Below, piece after piece: positions 8,581 through 16,328 of a stretch of 64,000 nucleotides of DNA. Origin of the DNA: Palsa-1447 sp964509885 (GTDB lineage Bacteria > Verrucomicrobiota > Verrucomicrobiia > Opitutales > Opitutaceae); NCBI GenBank assembly GCA_964509885.1, contig CAZDZL010000012.1, positions 1-64,000 of the forward strand. The letters run 5' to 3'. Position numbers and translations under genes: made by a program. Under the pieces are notes generated by a model, which was given only the letters and a program-made list of their open reading frames with translations, ran no database searches and was not told where the DNA came from. Within the stretch, counting starts at the first letter, position 1; the number at the start of each line of letters is the position of its first letter.

Positions 8581-9026
8581 GCGCCGCGTCCCCGGAGGTC
8601 CTGCGCCGGATCCCCCACCGCCCCCCTTTCCTGTTCGTGGACGAGATCGTCTCCGAGTCCCCCGAGAACCTCGTCGCGAGGCGCACGTGGCGCGCCGACG
8701 AGGCCTTCTACGGCGGGCACTATCCCGGCGCCCCGATCACGCCCGGGGTGATCCTCTGCGAGTCGGTCTTCCAGGCCGGCGCCCTGCACCTCTCGAGGAT
8801 CCTCGCCGAGCAGGGCGCCCCCGAGGGCGTCCCCCTCCTCGTCAAGATCTCCGACGTTCGCTTCCGAAGCCCCGTCTACCCGGGCGACGTCGTCACGATC
8901 GAGGTCAGGAAGAAGGACGCCATGGCGGGGTTTTTCCTCATGTCGGGCTCGATGAAGCGCGGCGAGACCCGCGTCCTCTCGGTCGACTTCTCGGTCGCCT
9001 GGAGGACCCCGGAGGCCGCCCCATGA
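8577..9026 (+). CDS. FabZ/FabA-type 3-hydroxyacyl-ACP dehydratase
   Basis: A single hotdog domain of 149 residues. RIPHRPPFLFVDEI at 11-24 matches the FabZ substrate-entry motif. The catalytic pair is H48 in GGHYPGAP and E62 in TPGVILCESVFQ, the spacing found in FabZ. It should dehydrate 3-hydroxyacyl-ACP to trans-2-enoyl-ACP. GTG 8577 overlaps the preceding stop and its own stop overlaps the reductase ATG. No ketoacyl reductase (FabG) occurs between the ketosynthase and this gene, so that step must be supplied by another locus or by an SDR protein in the cluster. Confidence 0.9.
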   Translation: MSAASPEVLRRIPHRPPFLFVDEIVSESPENLVARRTWRADEAFYGGHYPGAPITPGVILCESVFQAGALHLSRILAEQGAPEGVPLLVKISDVRFRSPVYPGDVVTIEVRKKDAMAGFFLMSGSMKRGETRVLSVDFSVAWRTPEAAP

Positions 9027-9832
9027 GCTTCCTCGGCCTCCAGGGAAAGACGTTCCTCGTCTTCGGCGTCGCCAACCGCCGCAGCGTCGCCTGGGCCGTG
9101 GGCAAGGGCCTCGAGGACGAGGGGGCGCGCGTCCTCTACAGCGTGCGCTCCGACGAGCGCCGCAAGTCTCTGGCCGCCCTCCTCGGCGAGCGCCCGGTCT
9201 TCGTGTGCAACGTCGAGCGCGAGGGCGACGTAGAGCGCCTCGCCGCGGAGGTCGCCAGGGCGGCGAAGGGGCCCCTGGCGGGGATCGTCCACTCGATCGC
9301 CTTCGCCAACTTCTCGGAGGGCATGAAGCCGTTCCACGACACCAAGAGGAGCGACTTCCTGCAGGCGGCCGCGGTCTCCGCCTTCTCGCTCGTGGAGATT
9401 GCCCGGGCGTTCGCGCCGCACCTGGCGCGCGACGCCTCGGTGGTCACGATCGGCATCTCGTCCCTCCTCGTCACCCCGGACAACTACGGCTACATGGGGC
9501 CGATCAAGGCCGCGCTCGAGTCGTCGGCGCGGTTCCTCGCCAAGTCCTTCAGCTCCGGCTCCGAGGTCCGCTTCAACGTCGTCGGGTCCGGGCCGCTCAA
9601 GACGAGCGCCTCGGCGGGGATACCCGGCTACCTGGAGAGCTACCTCTTCGCGGAGAAGCTCACCTTCAGGAAGCGCAACCTGGACACCCAGGAGGTGGCG
9701 AACGCCGCCTTGTTCCTGCTGAGCCCGCGGAGCAGCGGCATCAACGGGGCGACGCTCGTTGTCGACGCGGGCCTCGGGTCCAACATGTTCGACAAGGACG
9801 TGATTCGCCTGGCGATGAGGCCGGAACGCTGA
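9023..9832 (+). CDS. FabI-like enoyl-ACP reductase (atypical SDR)
   Basis: A 269-residue short-chain dehydrogenase of the FabI subgroup. The nucleotide-binding segment GVANRRSVAWAVGKGL (15-30) follows the FabI G-x5-S-x-A pattern. The catalytic pair is Y155-x6-K162 (NYGYMGPIKAAL), the FabI spacing. The position of the second FabI active-site Tyr (E. coli Tyr146) is Ile145 here. It could reduce enoyl-ACP with NAD(P)H, but that change and the cluster setting leave room for another reduction. ATG 9023 overlaps the dehydratase stop (ATGA). Alternative: a diverged ketoreductase filling the missing FabG step. Confidence 0.85.
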   Translation: MSFLGLQGKTFLVFGVANRRSVAWAVGKGLEDEGARVLYSVRSDERRKSLAALLGERPVFVCNVEREGDVERLAAEVARAAKGPLAGIVHSIAFANFSEGMKPFHDTKRSDFLQAAAVSAFSLVEIARAFAPHLARDASVVTIGISSLLVTPDNYGYMGPIKAALESSARFLAKSFSSGSEVRFNVVGSGPLKTSASAGIPGYLESYLFAEKLTFRKRNLDTQEVANAALFLLSPRSSGINGATLVVDAGLGSNMFDKDVIRLAMRPER

Positions 9833-9846
9833 GCGGGACCGGATCC

Positions 9847-10881
9847 ATGCGCTTCAAGAACGTCTGCCTCGAGTCCATCGCCGTCGCGCTTCCCCCGGAG
9901 GTCTGGACCTCCGGGGCGATCGAGGAGCAGCTGCGGCCCCTCTACGAGCGCCTGCGGCTTCCCTTCGGGCGCCTGGAACTCATGACGGGGATAAGGGAGC
10001 GGCGCATGTGGCCCGACGGCATGCTTCCGTCGGAGGCGAGCGCCGCGGCGGGCCGAGCAGTCCTCGGCGTCTCCGCGGTCGGGCGGGAGCAGATCGGTCT
10101 TTTCATACACGCCGCGGTCTCACGCGACATGCTCGAGCCGGCGTCCGCGTCGTTCGCGCACCACAAGATCGGCCTGCCGGCGTCGACCCAGGTCTTCGAC
10201 GTCTCGAACGCGTGCCTGGGGTTCCTGAACTCGATCGTCATCGCCGGCTCGATGATCGAGAGCGGCCAGATCCGCGCCGCGCTCATCGTGTCCGGGGAGA
10301 ACGGGCGGCCCCTCGTCGAGGAGACGGTGAGGACGCTCCTCGCGGGCTCGCTCGACAGGAACGCGATCAAGCCCTTCTTCGCCAACCTGACGATAGGCTG
10401 CGGCGCGGTCGCGACCGTCATCTGCCACAGGGACCTGGTGAAGGGGAGGGTCCACCGTATCCTGGGCGGCGTGTGCCGCTCGGCGACCGAGCACAGCGAG
10501 CTCTGCCAGGGCAACACCGCCGGCGCAGGGGGCCTGGCGATGCAGACGGACTCCGAGAAGATGCTCGAGGCGGGGGTCGCCCTCGCCAAGGAGACCTGGG
10601 ACGAATTCACGGGGGAGACCGGCTGGAGCCTTGCGTCCGTCGACCGCGCGATCTGCCACCAGGTGGGAAGCGCGCACCGCCGCCGCCTCTTCGAGACCCT
10701 GGGCCTCGGCCTGGAAAAGGACTTCTCGACCTTCGAGACCCTGGGCAACATGGGATCGGCCTCGCTGCCCGCAACGCTCTCGGCCGCCGTGGACGCGGGC
10801 GCGGTGCGCGAGGGCGACCGCGTGGCCCTGATGGGGATCGGAAGCGGGCTCAACTGCCTGATGCTGGCCCTCGAATGGTGA
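9847..10881 (+). CDS. OleA/FabH-like condensing enzyme
   Basis: A 344-residue thiolase-superfamily synthase with catalytic C123 (SNACLGFLNS), H271 (ICHQVGSAH) and N301 (TLGNMGSAS). Features I recall from OleA, the enzyme joining two fatty acyl-CoAs head-to-head, are present: the start MRFKNV, SRDMLEP with E97 at the position of the OleA general-base Glu, GGVCRSATE, and GIGSGLNC near the end. An OleB-like gene follows directly. It might therefore make a beta-keto acid or ketone by joining two chains, one supplied by the upstream ACP enzymes. Alternative: a KAS III starter enzyme. There is a 14-nt gap from the reductase. Confidence 0.82.
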   Translation: MRFKNVCLESIAVALPPEVWTSGAIEEQLRPLYERLRLPFGRLELMTGIRERRMWPDGMLPSEASAAAGRAVLGVSAVGREQIGLFIHAAVSRDMLEPASASFAHHKIGLPASTQVFDVSNACLGFLNSIVIAGSMIESGQIRAALIVSGENGRPLVEETVRTLLAGSLDRNAIKPFFANLTIGCGAVATVICHRDLVKGRVHRILGGVCRSATEHSELCQGNTAGAGGLAMQTDSEKMLEAGVALAKETWDEFTGETGWSLASVDRAICHQVGSAHRRRLFETLGLGLEKDFSTFETLGNMGSASLPATLSAAVDAGAVREGDRVALMGIGSGLNCLMLALEW

Positions 10882-11777
10882 GCGCACCCCAGGCGAACGG
10901 GCTTCCCGGCTGGCTCGCGCGGCTCTACCCGTTCTCGCCCGCGTCCTTCCAGACGCCGCGGGGCGCGCGGATGAGCTACCTGGACGAGGGCCCGAGGGGC
11001 GACGAGGCGGTCCTCATGCTCCACGGCAACCCGACGTGGTCCTTCTACTACCGCGACCTCGTGCGCGACCTCTCCCCGGGTATCCGCTGCATTGCCCCCG
11101 ACCACGTGGGCATGGGCCTCTCCGCGAAGCCCGGAGGCTACGACTACGGCCTGGCCTCGAGGATAGCGGACGTCGAGGCGCTGGTGGCGGCCCTCGGGCT
11201 TCGCCGCGTGCACCTCGTGGTCCATGACTGGGGCGGTCCGATCGGCCTCGGCCTCGCCGTCCGCAACCCAGGCCTCGTCGGCCAGATCGTGATCCAGAAC
11301 ACGGCGGCTTTCCTGTCGGCTAGGATTCCCAGGCGGATCGCGCTCTGCCGTGTGCCCGTCCTCGGGGAGTTCCTCGTCAGGGGCCTGAACGGCTTCGCGG
11401 AGCCCGCCACGTGGATGGCCATGTCCACGCGAAGGCTCACCTGGGACGAGAGGAGGGGCTACCTCTTTCCCTACGGCAGCTGGGCGGACCGTATCGGCGT
11501 CCACCGCTTCGTGCGCGACATCCCGATGGAGGGGGACCACCCGAGCCGCGCGACGCTTGAAGAGGTCGCCCGGGGCCTTCCCCGCCTCTCGGGGCATCCC
11601 AAGATGATCCTCTGGGGCGGACGCGATTTTTGCTTCGACGGCGCGATCCTTTCACGCTGGCGTGAGGTCTACCCCGAGGCGCGGGTTGACCCGCTCGAGC
11701 GCGTCGGCCACTACGTGCTGGAGGACGGGGGCGCCGACGCCCGCAGCCGGGTCACCGACTTCCTGAAACAAACCTGA
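10875..11777 (+). CDS. OleB-like alpha/beta hydrolase (haloalkane-dehalogenase family)
   Basis: A 300-residue alpha/beta hydrolase. The oxyanion/halide-pocket segment HGNPTWSFYYRDL holds N52 and W55. The nucleophile is D118 in VVHDWGGPIGLG, an Asp as in haloalkane dehalogenases and OleB rather than Ser, and the catalytic His is H279 in VGHYVLED. OleB decarboxylates beta-lactones to olefins in the OleABCD pathway. ATG 10875 overlaps the OleA-like gene by 7 nt, matching the oleA-oleB pairing. OleC (beta-lactone synthetase) and OleD are not in the window, so the true substrate is open. Confidence 0.84.
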   Translation: MVSAPQANGLPGWLARLYPFSPASFQTPRGARMSYLDEGPRGDEAVLMLHGNPTWSFYYRDLVRDLSPGIRCIAPDHVGMGLSAKPGGYDYGLASRIADVEALVAALGLRRVHLVVHDWGGPIGLGLAVRNPGLVGQIVIQNTAAFLSARIPRRIALCRVPVLGEFLVRGLNGFAEPATWMAMSTRRLTWDERRGYLFPYGSWADRIGVHRFVRDIPMEGDHPSRATLEEVARGLPRLSGHPKMILWGGRDFCFDGAILSRWREVYPEARVDPLERVGHYVLEDGGADARSRVTDFLKQT

Positions 11778-11781
11778 CACC

Positions 11782-12174
11782 ATGAAATTCGAACACTTCG
11801 CCCTCAATGTCCCCGACGCCGTGGCCACCGCCAAGTGGTATGTCACGCACCTCGGGATGAAGGTCGCCCGCACCCGCTCGGACGCGCCCTTCACGTCCTT
11901 CCTGGCAGACGACACCGGCCGCGTCATCTTCGAGGTCTACAGCAACACGGCGGCCCCGTACCCCGACTACAAGGCGGCGCACCCTCTCTGCTTCCATGTC
12001 GCCTTTGTCGCCGACGACCCGGCGGCCGTGCGCGCCAAGCTCGTGGCCGCGGGTGCGACCCCGGCGTACGAGGAGACGCTTCCCGACGGCTCCTTCCTCA
12101 TCATGGTGCGCGACCCCTGGGGGATCCCGCTGCAGCTGGTGCGCCGCGTGACGCCGTTCCCAGCGTCGCCCTGA
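11782..12174 (+). CDS. VOC-superfamily protein (glyoxalase/dioxygenase fold)
   Basis: One VOC domain of 130 residues made of paired beta-alpha-beta-beta-beta modules. It starts FEHFALNVPDAVATAKWYVTHLGM, contains HVAFVADDP in the middle and ends with MVRDPWGIPLQLVRR. H6, E57 (VIFEVYSN) and H83 (CFHVAF) could be metal ligands, but the set is not diagnostic. Starting 5 nt after the OleB-like stop, it may be the last member of the lipid-type operon. Its substrate is unknown. Confidence 0.85.
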   Translation: MKFEHFALNVPDAVATAKWYVTHLGMKVARTRSDAPFTSFLADDTGRVIFEVYSNTAAPYPDYKAAHPLCFHVAFVADDPAAVRAKLVAAGATPAYEETLPDGSFLIMVRDPWGIPLQLVRRVTPFPASP

Positions 12175-12182
12175 CGTTCGCC

Positions 12183-12797
12183 GTGTTCCGGGTAGACCCC
12201 ACCGTCACCCTGGAGGGCCGGGGCATACGGCTTGAGCCGCTCGGCCTCGGGCACGAGGAGGCGCTGAAGGCCGCAGCGGCCGACGGCGAGCTCTGGACGC
12301 TGCACTTCACGTCGGTGCCGGAGCCGGCCGGCACGCGCGCCTATATCGAGGCCGCCCTTGCCGACTGTGCCAAGGGCGCGCGCGTGCCGTGGGTCGTGCG
12401 CGAGCTGGCGGGCGGTCGCATCATCGGGTCCACGAGCTACCACGACATCGTCCCCGCCACGAGGAGGGTCGAGATCGGCTACACGTGGTACGCCCGGAGC
12501 TGGCAGCGCACGTTCGTTAACACGGCGTGCAAGCTGCGCCTTCTCGAGCACGCCTTCGACACGCTGGGCTGCTCTGTGGTCGGCTGGCGGACGGACAACC
12601 TGAACCTCCGCTCCCAGGCGGCGATCGAGCGCCTCGGCGCCAAGAGGGACGGGGTCATGCGCCGGCAGAGCGCGAGGCGCGACGGGACTTTCCGGGACAC
12701 GGTCATGTACAGCATGACCGACGACGAGTGGCGCGGCGGGATACGGGAGCGCCTCGTGGCGGCCCTGGGCAAGGGAACCTTGGCCGCCGGGAACTGA
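12183..12797 (+). CDS. GNAT family N-acetyltransferase (RimJ/RimL type)
   Basis: A 204-residue acetyltransferase of the RimJ/RimL group. It starts TLEGRGIRLEPLGLGHEEAL, has the strand-4 motif RVEIGYTWYARSWQRTFVNT and the tail segment VGWRTDNLNLRSQAAIERLGAKRDGVMR, where acetyl-CoA and the acceptor amine are bound in the family. The start is uncertain: GTG 12183 is the closest upstream start matching the family length; CTG 12171, overlapping the VOC stop, is possible. It may be cotranscribed with the VOC gene. The acceptor (protein N-terminus or small molecule) cannot be told. Confidence 0.82.
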   Translation: MFRVDPTVTLEGRGIRLEPLGLGHEEALKAAAADGELWTLHFTSVPEPAGTRAYIEAALADCAKGARVPWVVRELAGGRIIGSTSYHDIVPATRRVEIGYTWYARSWQRTFVNTACKLRLLEHAFDTLGCSVVGWRTDNLNLRSQAAIERLGAKRDGVMRRQSARRDGTFRDTVMYSMTDDEWRGGIRERLVAALGKGTLAAGN

Positions 12798-12807
12798 CTA
12801 TCGAGGC

Positions 12808-13254
12808 ATGAAAGCCTCACTCCTCCTCGGCCGCCTGGGCCTCTCCATCGGCCTCGCCGCTGCCGGCGCATTCCTCTCCCCGAGGGCCTACTCGGAGGTC
12901 GTGGCCATCGCGGGCTCGGACGGAACCACGAGCCCGGCGTGGACCGACATCGAGGGCGACGCCTACGAGCAGCGGGCCCATTTCGCGGCGGGCGCCGACC
13001 GGCTCTCCGCCCGCCTCGACGACCAGATCAAGATCCTGAAGGCCAAGCGGGCAGGCATGACGCAGGACATCAAGGACTGGGATCTCGCCTTCAAGGAGGT
13101 CGACGACTCGCGCCAGCTCCTGACGAGCCGCATCACCGAGATCAAGAAGGTGACGACCCTCGAGGGCTGGGCCGACTGCAAGGACAAGGTCGGCGAGGCC
13201 TGGAAGCGCTCCCAGCTGGCGGTCGACAAGATGAACGCGACCGTCACCTCCTAA
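12808..13254 (+). CDS. Small exported protein of unknown function
   Basis: A 148-residue protein with a Sec signal peptide (MKASLLLGRLGLSIGLAAAGAFL, cleavage likely near SPRAYS). The mature part is highly charged and predicted helical. The stretch 60-145 (DRLSARLDDQIKILKAKRAG; EVDDSRQLLTSRITEIKK) looks like a two-helix coiled coil. One Cys (ADCKDK) is present. I do not recognise the family. It lies 10 nt after the acetyltransferase gene and is followed by GC-rich hairpins, so it probably ends that transcript. Confidence 0.7.
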   Translation: MKASLLLGRLGLSIGLAAAGAFLSPRAYSEVVAIAGSDGTTSPAWTDIEGDAYEQRAHFAAGADRLSARLDDQIKILKAKRAGMTQDIKDWDLAFKEVDDSRQLLTSRITEIKKVTTLEGWADCKDKVGEAWKRSQLAVDKMNATVTS

Positions 13255-13312
13255 ACGGGGGTGGGGCGACAGAGGGCTTGAGCCCTGGCGGGAACCGGGT
13301 TCTGATGGGGCC

Positions 13313-13334
13313 GGGGCGCAGGCGCCCGCGCCCC
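13313..13334 (+). terminator. GC hairpin upstream of the ribose operon
   Basis: GGGGCGC and GCGCCCC pair (7 bp) around AGGCGCCC, 15 nt before the transporter ATG. A second small palindrome, AGGGCTTGAGCCCT, lies at 13273-13286. Together they could end the upstream transcript or form a structured leader for the transporter. No T-tract follows. Confidence 0.35.
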
Positions 13335-13349
13335 GCCGAACAACACCCC

Positions 13350-14366
13350 ATGTTCATCGTCCAATCCTACCCCATGGCCGTGACGCTGTGCGTGGTCACC
13401 ATGCTCTGCTGGGGCTCGTGGGCCAACACCCAGAAGCTCGCCAGCTCCGGATGGCGCTTCCAGCTCTTCTACTGGGACTACGCGATAGGGGTATTCCTTC
13501 TCTCCCTCATCCTGGCCTACACGCTTGGGAGCTCCGGGGCGGGCGGGCGGCCCTTCGGGGCCGACCTCGCGCAGGCCGAGACACACTGGCTCGTCTCGGC
13601 GTTCACCGGGGGCGTCGTCTTCAACCTCTCCAACATCCTCCTCGTCGCGGCCATCGACATCGCCGGGATGGCGGTCGCCTTCCCGGTCGGCGTCGGCCTC
13701 GCGCTCGTCCTCGGCGTCCTGACGACCTACCTCTCGACCCGCGAGGGCAACGCGCCCATGCTGGCCGCCGGGGTGGGACTCGTGGCGGCGGCCATCATCC
13801 TGGACGCGCTGGCCTACAAGCGCCTCGCCGGCGGCAGCGGGCGCGCCTCAGGCAAGGGGATCATCCTCTCCGTGGCGGCGGGCGCGCTCATGGGGCTCTT
13901 CTACAAGTTCGTGGCCCAGTCCATGGGGCGCATCGAGCCCCAGGGCGGCGCCCTCGTCCTGGAGGCGGGGAAACTTAGCCCCTACACGGCGGTCGTCGTC
14001 TTCAGCGCGGGGGTGCTCCTCTCCAACTTCCTCTGGAACACGATCATCATGCTCAAGCCCTTCACCGGCGAGCCCGTGCCCTTCGGGGACTATGTCACGA
14101 AGGGCAGCCTCCGCCTGCACGCGGTCGGCATCCTGGGCGGGATGATCTGGAGCACGGGCATGGCCCTCAGCATCATCGCCAGCACCCGGGCGGGAGCCGC
14201 TCTGTCCTACGGGCTCGGGCAGGGCGCGACGCTCGTCGGCGCGCTCTGGGGAGTCTTTGTCTGGAAGGAGTTCAAGGGCGCGCCCAGGGGCACGCCGGCG
14301 CTCCTCGCCGCGATGTTCGCCTGTTACCTCGCGGGCCTGGCGCTCCTCATCCTCTCGAAGTCCTGA
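13350..14366 (+). CDS. GRP/RbsU-type sugar (ribose) transporter of the DMT superfamily
   Basis: A 338-residue integral membrane protein with about ten hydrophobic helices. The opening MAVTLCVVTMLCWGSWANTQ, the ILLVAAIDIAGMAVAFPVGVG segment and the C-terminal ALSYGLGQGATLVGALWGVFVWKEF resemble the glucose/ribose porter family. The next two genes are ribokinase and nucleoside hydrolase, so ribose is the most likely substrate. Its stop overlaps the ribokinase ATG by one base. ATG 13350 is the first start that gives a complete first helix. Confidence 0.82.
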   Translation: MFIVQSYPMAVTLCVVTMLCWGSWANTQKLASSGWRFQLFYWDYAIGVFLLSLILAYTLGSSGAGGRPFGADLAQAETHWLVSAFTGGVVFNLSNILLVAAIDIAGMAVAFPVGVGLALVLGVLTTYLSTREGNAPMLAAGVGLVAAAIILDALAYKRLAGGSGRASGKGIILSVAAGALMGLFYKFVAQSMGRIEPQGGALVLEAGKLSPYTAVVVFSAGVLLSNFLWNTIIMLKPFTGEPVPFGDYVTKGSLRLHAVGILGGMIWSTGMALSIIASTRAGAALSYGLGQGATLVGALWGVFVWKEFKGAPRGTPALLAAMFACYLAGLALLILSKS

Positions 14367-15295
14367 TGGCCCCGGCGAAGAGGAACTCCGTCGTCGTCGT
14401 CGGCAGCTCGAACACCGACATGATCCTGCGGGTGGCGCGGGTGCCGCGCCCGGGCGAGACGCTCCTCGGCGGGGCCTTCAGCACCGCGCCCGGAGGCAAG
14501 GGGGCGAACCAGGCCGTGGCCGCGGCCCGCGCCGGCGGACGGGTCGCCTTCGTCGCCCGTCTGGGCCGGGACGCGCTCGGCGACGCGGCGCTCGCGGGAT
14601 TCAGGAGGGAGGGGATGGCGCTCTCCCACATCGTGCGCGACGACGCCGAGCCCTCGGGCGTGGCGCTCATCTTCGTGGGCGCGGACGGCGAGAACAGCAT
14701 CGGGGTGGCCGGCGGGGCCAACCAGAGGCTCTCGCCGCGGGACATCCGCGCCGCGCGCACGTTGATCGAGGGCGCCCGGGTCCTCCTGCTGCAGCTTGAA
14801 ACCCCCTTGGAGACGGTCGAGGCCGCCGCGAGCCTCGCCCACCAGGCGGGCGTGGAGGTCATCCTGAACCCCGCCCCCGCGCGGGCGCTGCCCGACAGCC
14901 TCCTTCGGAAGGTCTCGATCCTCACGCCCAACGAGACCGAGGCCGGAATGCTGACCGGAATCAGGGTAGGGGACGTGGCGTCCGCGACGAAGGCCGCGAA
15001 CGCGCTCCGCAGGCGCGGGGCCCGTCGGGTCATCGTGACCCTGGGGGCGAACGGCGCCCTCGTCTCGGCCGAGGAGGGCATCATGTGGATCCACGGCTTC
15101 AGGGTCAGGGCCGTCGACACGACGGCGGCGGGCGACGTTTTCAACGGCGCGCTTGCCGTGCGCCTGGCCGAGGGATGCCCCCTGCACGAGGCGGTGCGCT
15201 TCGCCCACGCGGCCGCCGCGCTCTCGGTGACGCGGGCGGGGGCCCAGCCCTCGATACCCGTGCGCCGGGAAATCCTCGCCCTCCTGAAAAAATGA
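14366..15295 (+). CDS. rbsK: Ribokinase
   Basis: A PfkB-family sugar kinase of 309 residues. GGKGANQA at 43-50 contacts the sugar and DTTAAGDVFNG near 251-261 holds the anion hole and catalytic base D257, as in RbsK. NSIGVAGGANQRL is also typical of ribokinase. It would phosphorylate ribose to ribose 5-phosphate after uptake by the transporter upstream. The ATG shares one base with the transporter stop, and its stop overlaps the nucleoside hydrolase start (ATGA), so the three genes are probably translationally coupled. Confidence 0.92.
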   Translation: MAPAKRNSVVVVGSSNTDMILRVARVPRPGETLLGGAFSTAPGGKGANQAVAAARAGGRVAFVARLGRDALGDAALAGFRREGMALSHIVRDDAEPSGVALIFVGADGENSIGVAGGANQRLSPRDIRAARTLIEGARVLLLQLETPLETVEAAASLAHQAGVEVILNPAPARALPDSLLRKVSILTPNETEAGMLTGIRVGDVASATKAANALRRRGARRVIVTLGANGALVSAEEGIMWIHGFRVRAVDTTAAGDVFNGALAVRLAEGCPLHEAVRFAHAAAALSVTRAGAQPSIPVRREILALLKK

Positions 15296-16281
15296 ACAAG
15301 AACCGACTCTCCGTCCTTCTCCTCGCGCTCGCAGCCTGCGCCGCCGCAACCGGCTCCCCGGCCGCGCCCGCGCGCACCCCCGTCATCCTCGTGACCGACA
15401 TAGGGACGGACATCGACGACTCCTGGGCGCTCGCGCTCGCGCTGCGCTCGCCGGAGCTGGACCTGAAGCTGGTCGTCACCGACCCCGCCGACACGCCGTA
15501 CCGGGCGAAGGTCGCGGCCAAGTTCCTCGAGGACTCGGGCCACTCCGACGTGCCGATCGGGATAGGCGACAACACAGGGCCCATGGGGGACAGCGGCAAG
15601 ACGCTCACGACGTGGATCGCCGGCTACGACATCGGCAAGTACCCCGGCAAGGTCTACCCGGACGGCATCGCGGCCCTGGTCGACGCCGTCGAGGCATCGC
15701 CGGCCCCCGTCACGATCGTGGCGATCGGGCCCGTCCACAGCCTGGCCCTGGCGCTCAGGCGCGCGCCGGGCATCGCCGCCAAGTGCCGGCTGGTCGGCAT
15801 GTACGGGAGCTTCGACGTGGGCTACGGCGGCGGCCCGCCGTCCGCGGAGACGAACGTCAGGGTCAACCCCGCGGCGCTGCGGGAGGTGCTTTCGGCGCCG
15901 TGGCGCGACGTTCTTCTGACGCCGCTCGACACCTGCGGCTCCGTGAGCCTCGGCGGGGAGCGCTACCACGCCCTATGGAGCGCAACGGGAGACCCCATGC
16001 TGAGGGAGCTGATCGGCAGCTACTGCGCCTTCGCGCCGCAGCAGACCTGGATGAAGTGCGACTACTTCGAGACCCATTCCACGACGCTGTTCGACTGCGT
16101 GGCGGTCTACCTCGCCTACTCGGAGGACCTGGTCGAGACGGAGACGATCGCGTTCCAGGTCACGGACGACGGATTCACCAAGCGCTCGGCCGCCGGCCCG
16201 TACAGGGCCAGGGTCGCCATCCGCTGGAAGAACCGGGACGGCTTCGAGGCCCAGCTTGCCGGCCGCCTGCTGGCGCCGTAG
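15292..16281 (+). CDS. Exported inosine-uridine-type nucleoside hydrolase, probable lipoprotein
   Basis: A 329-residue nucleoside hydrolase of the IUNH fold. The calcium-binding Asp cluster is visible as TDIGTDIDDSWAL at 35-47, a variant of the usual DTDPGIDD. The N-terminus is a signal peptide with a lipobox-like LALAAC, so C16 may be lipidated and the enzyme anchored outside the cytoplasm. It would split nucleosides into base and ribose, feeding the transporter and ribokinase encoded just upstream. Nucleoside hydrolases are often cytoplasmic, so export fits a scavenging role here. Confidence 0.86.
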   Translation: MNKNRLSVLLLALAACAAATGSPAAPARTPVILVTDIGTDIDDSWALALALRSPELDLKLVVTDPADTPYRAKVAAKFLEDSGHSDVPIGIGDNTGPMGDSGKTLTTWIAGYDIGKYPGKVYPDGIAALVDAVEASPAPVTIVAIGPVHSLALALRRAPGIAAKCRLVGMYGSFDVGYGGGPPSAETNVRVNPAALREVLSAPWRDVLLTPLDTCGSVSLGGERYHALWSATGDPMLRELIGSYCAFAPQQTWMKCDYFETHSTTLFDCVAVYLAYSEDLVETETIAFQVTDDGFTKRSAAGPYRARVAIRWKNRDGFEAQLAGRLLAP

Positions 16282-16328
16282 GGGGCCCCGGCGGACGGGG
16301 GAATTTTATTCCGAAAATGATTCCGGGA

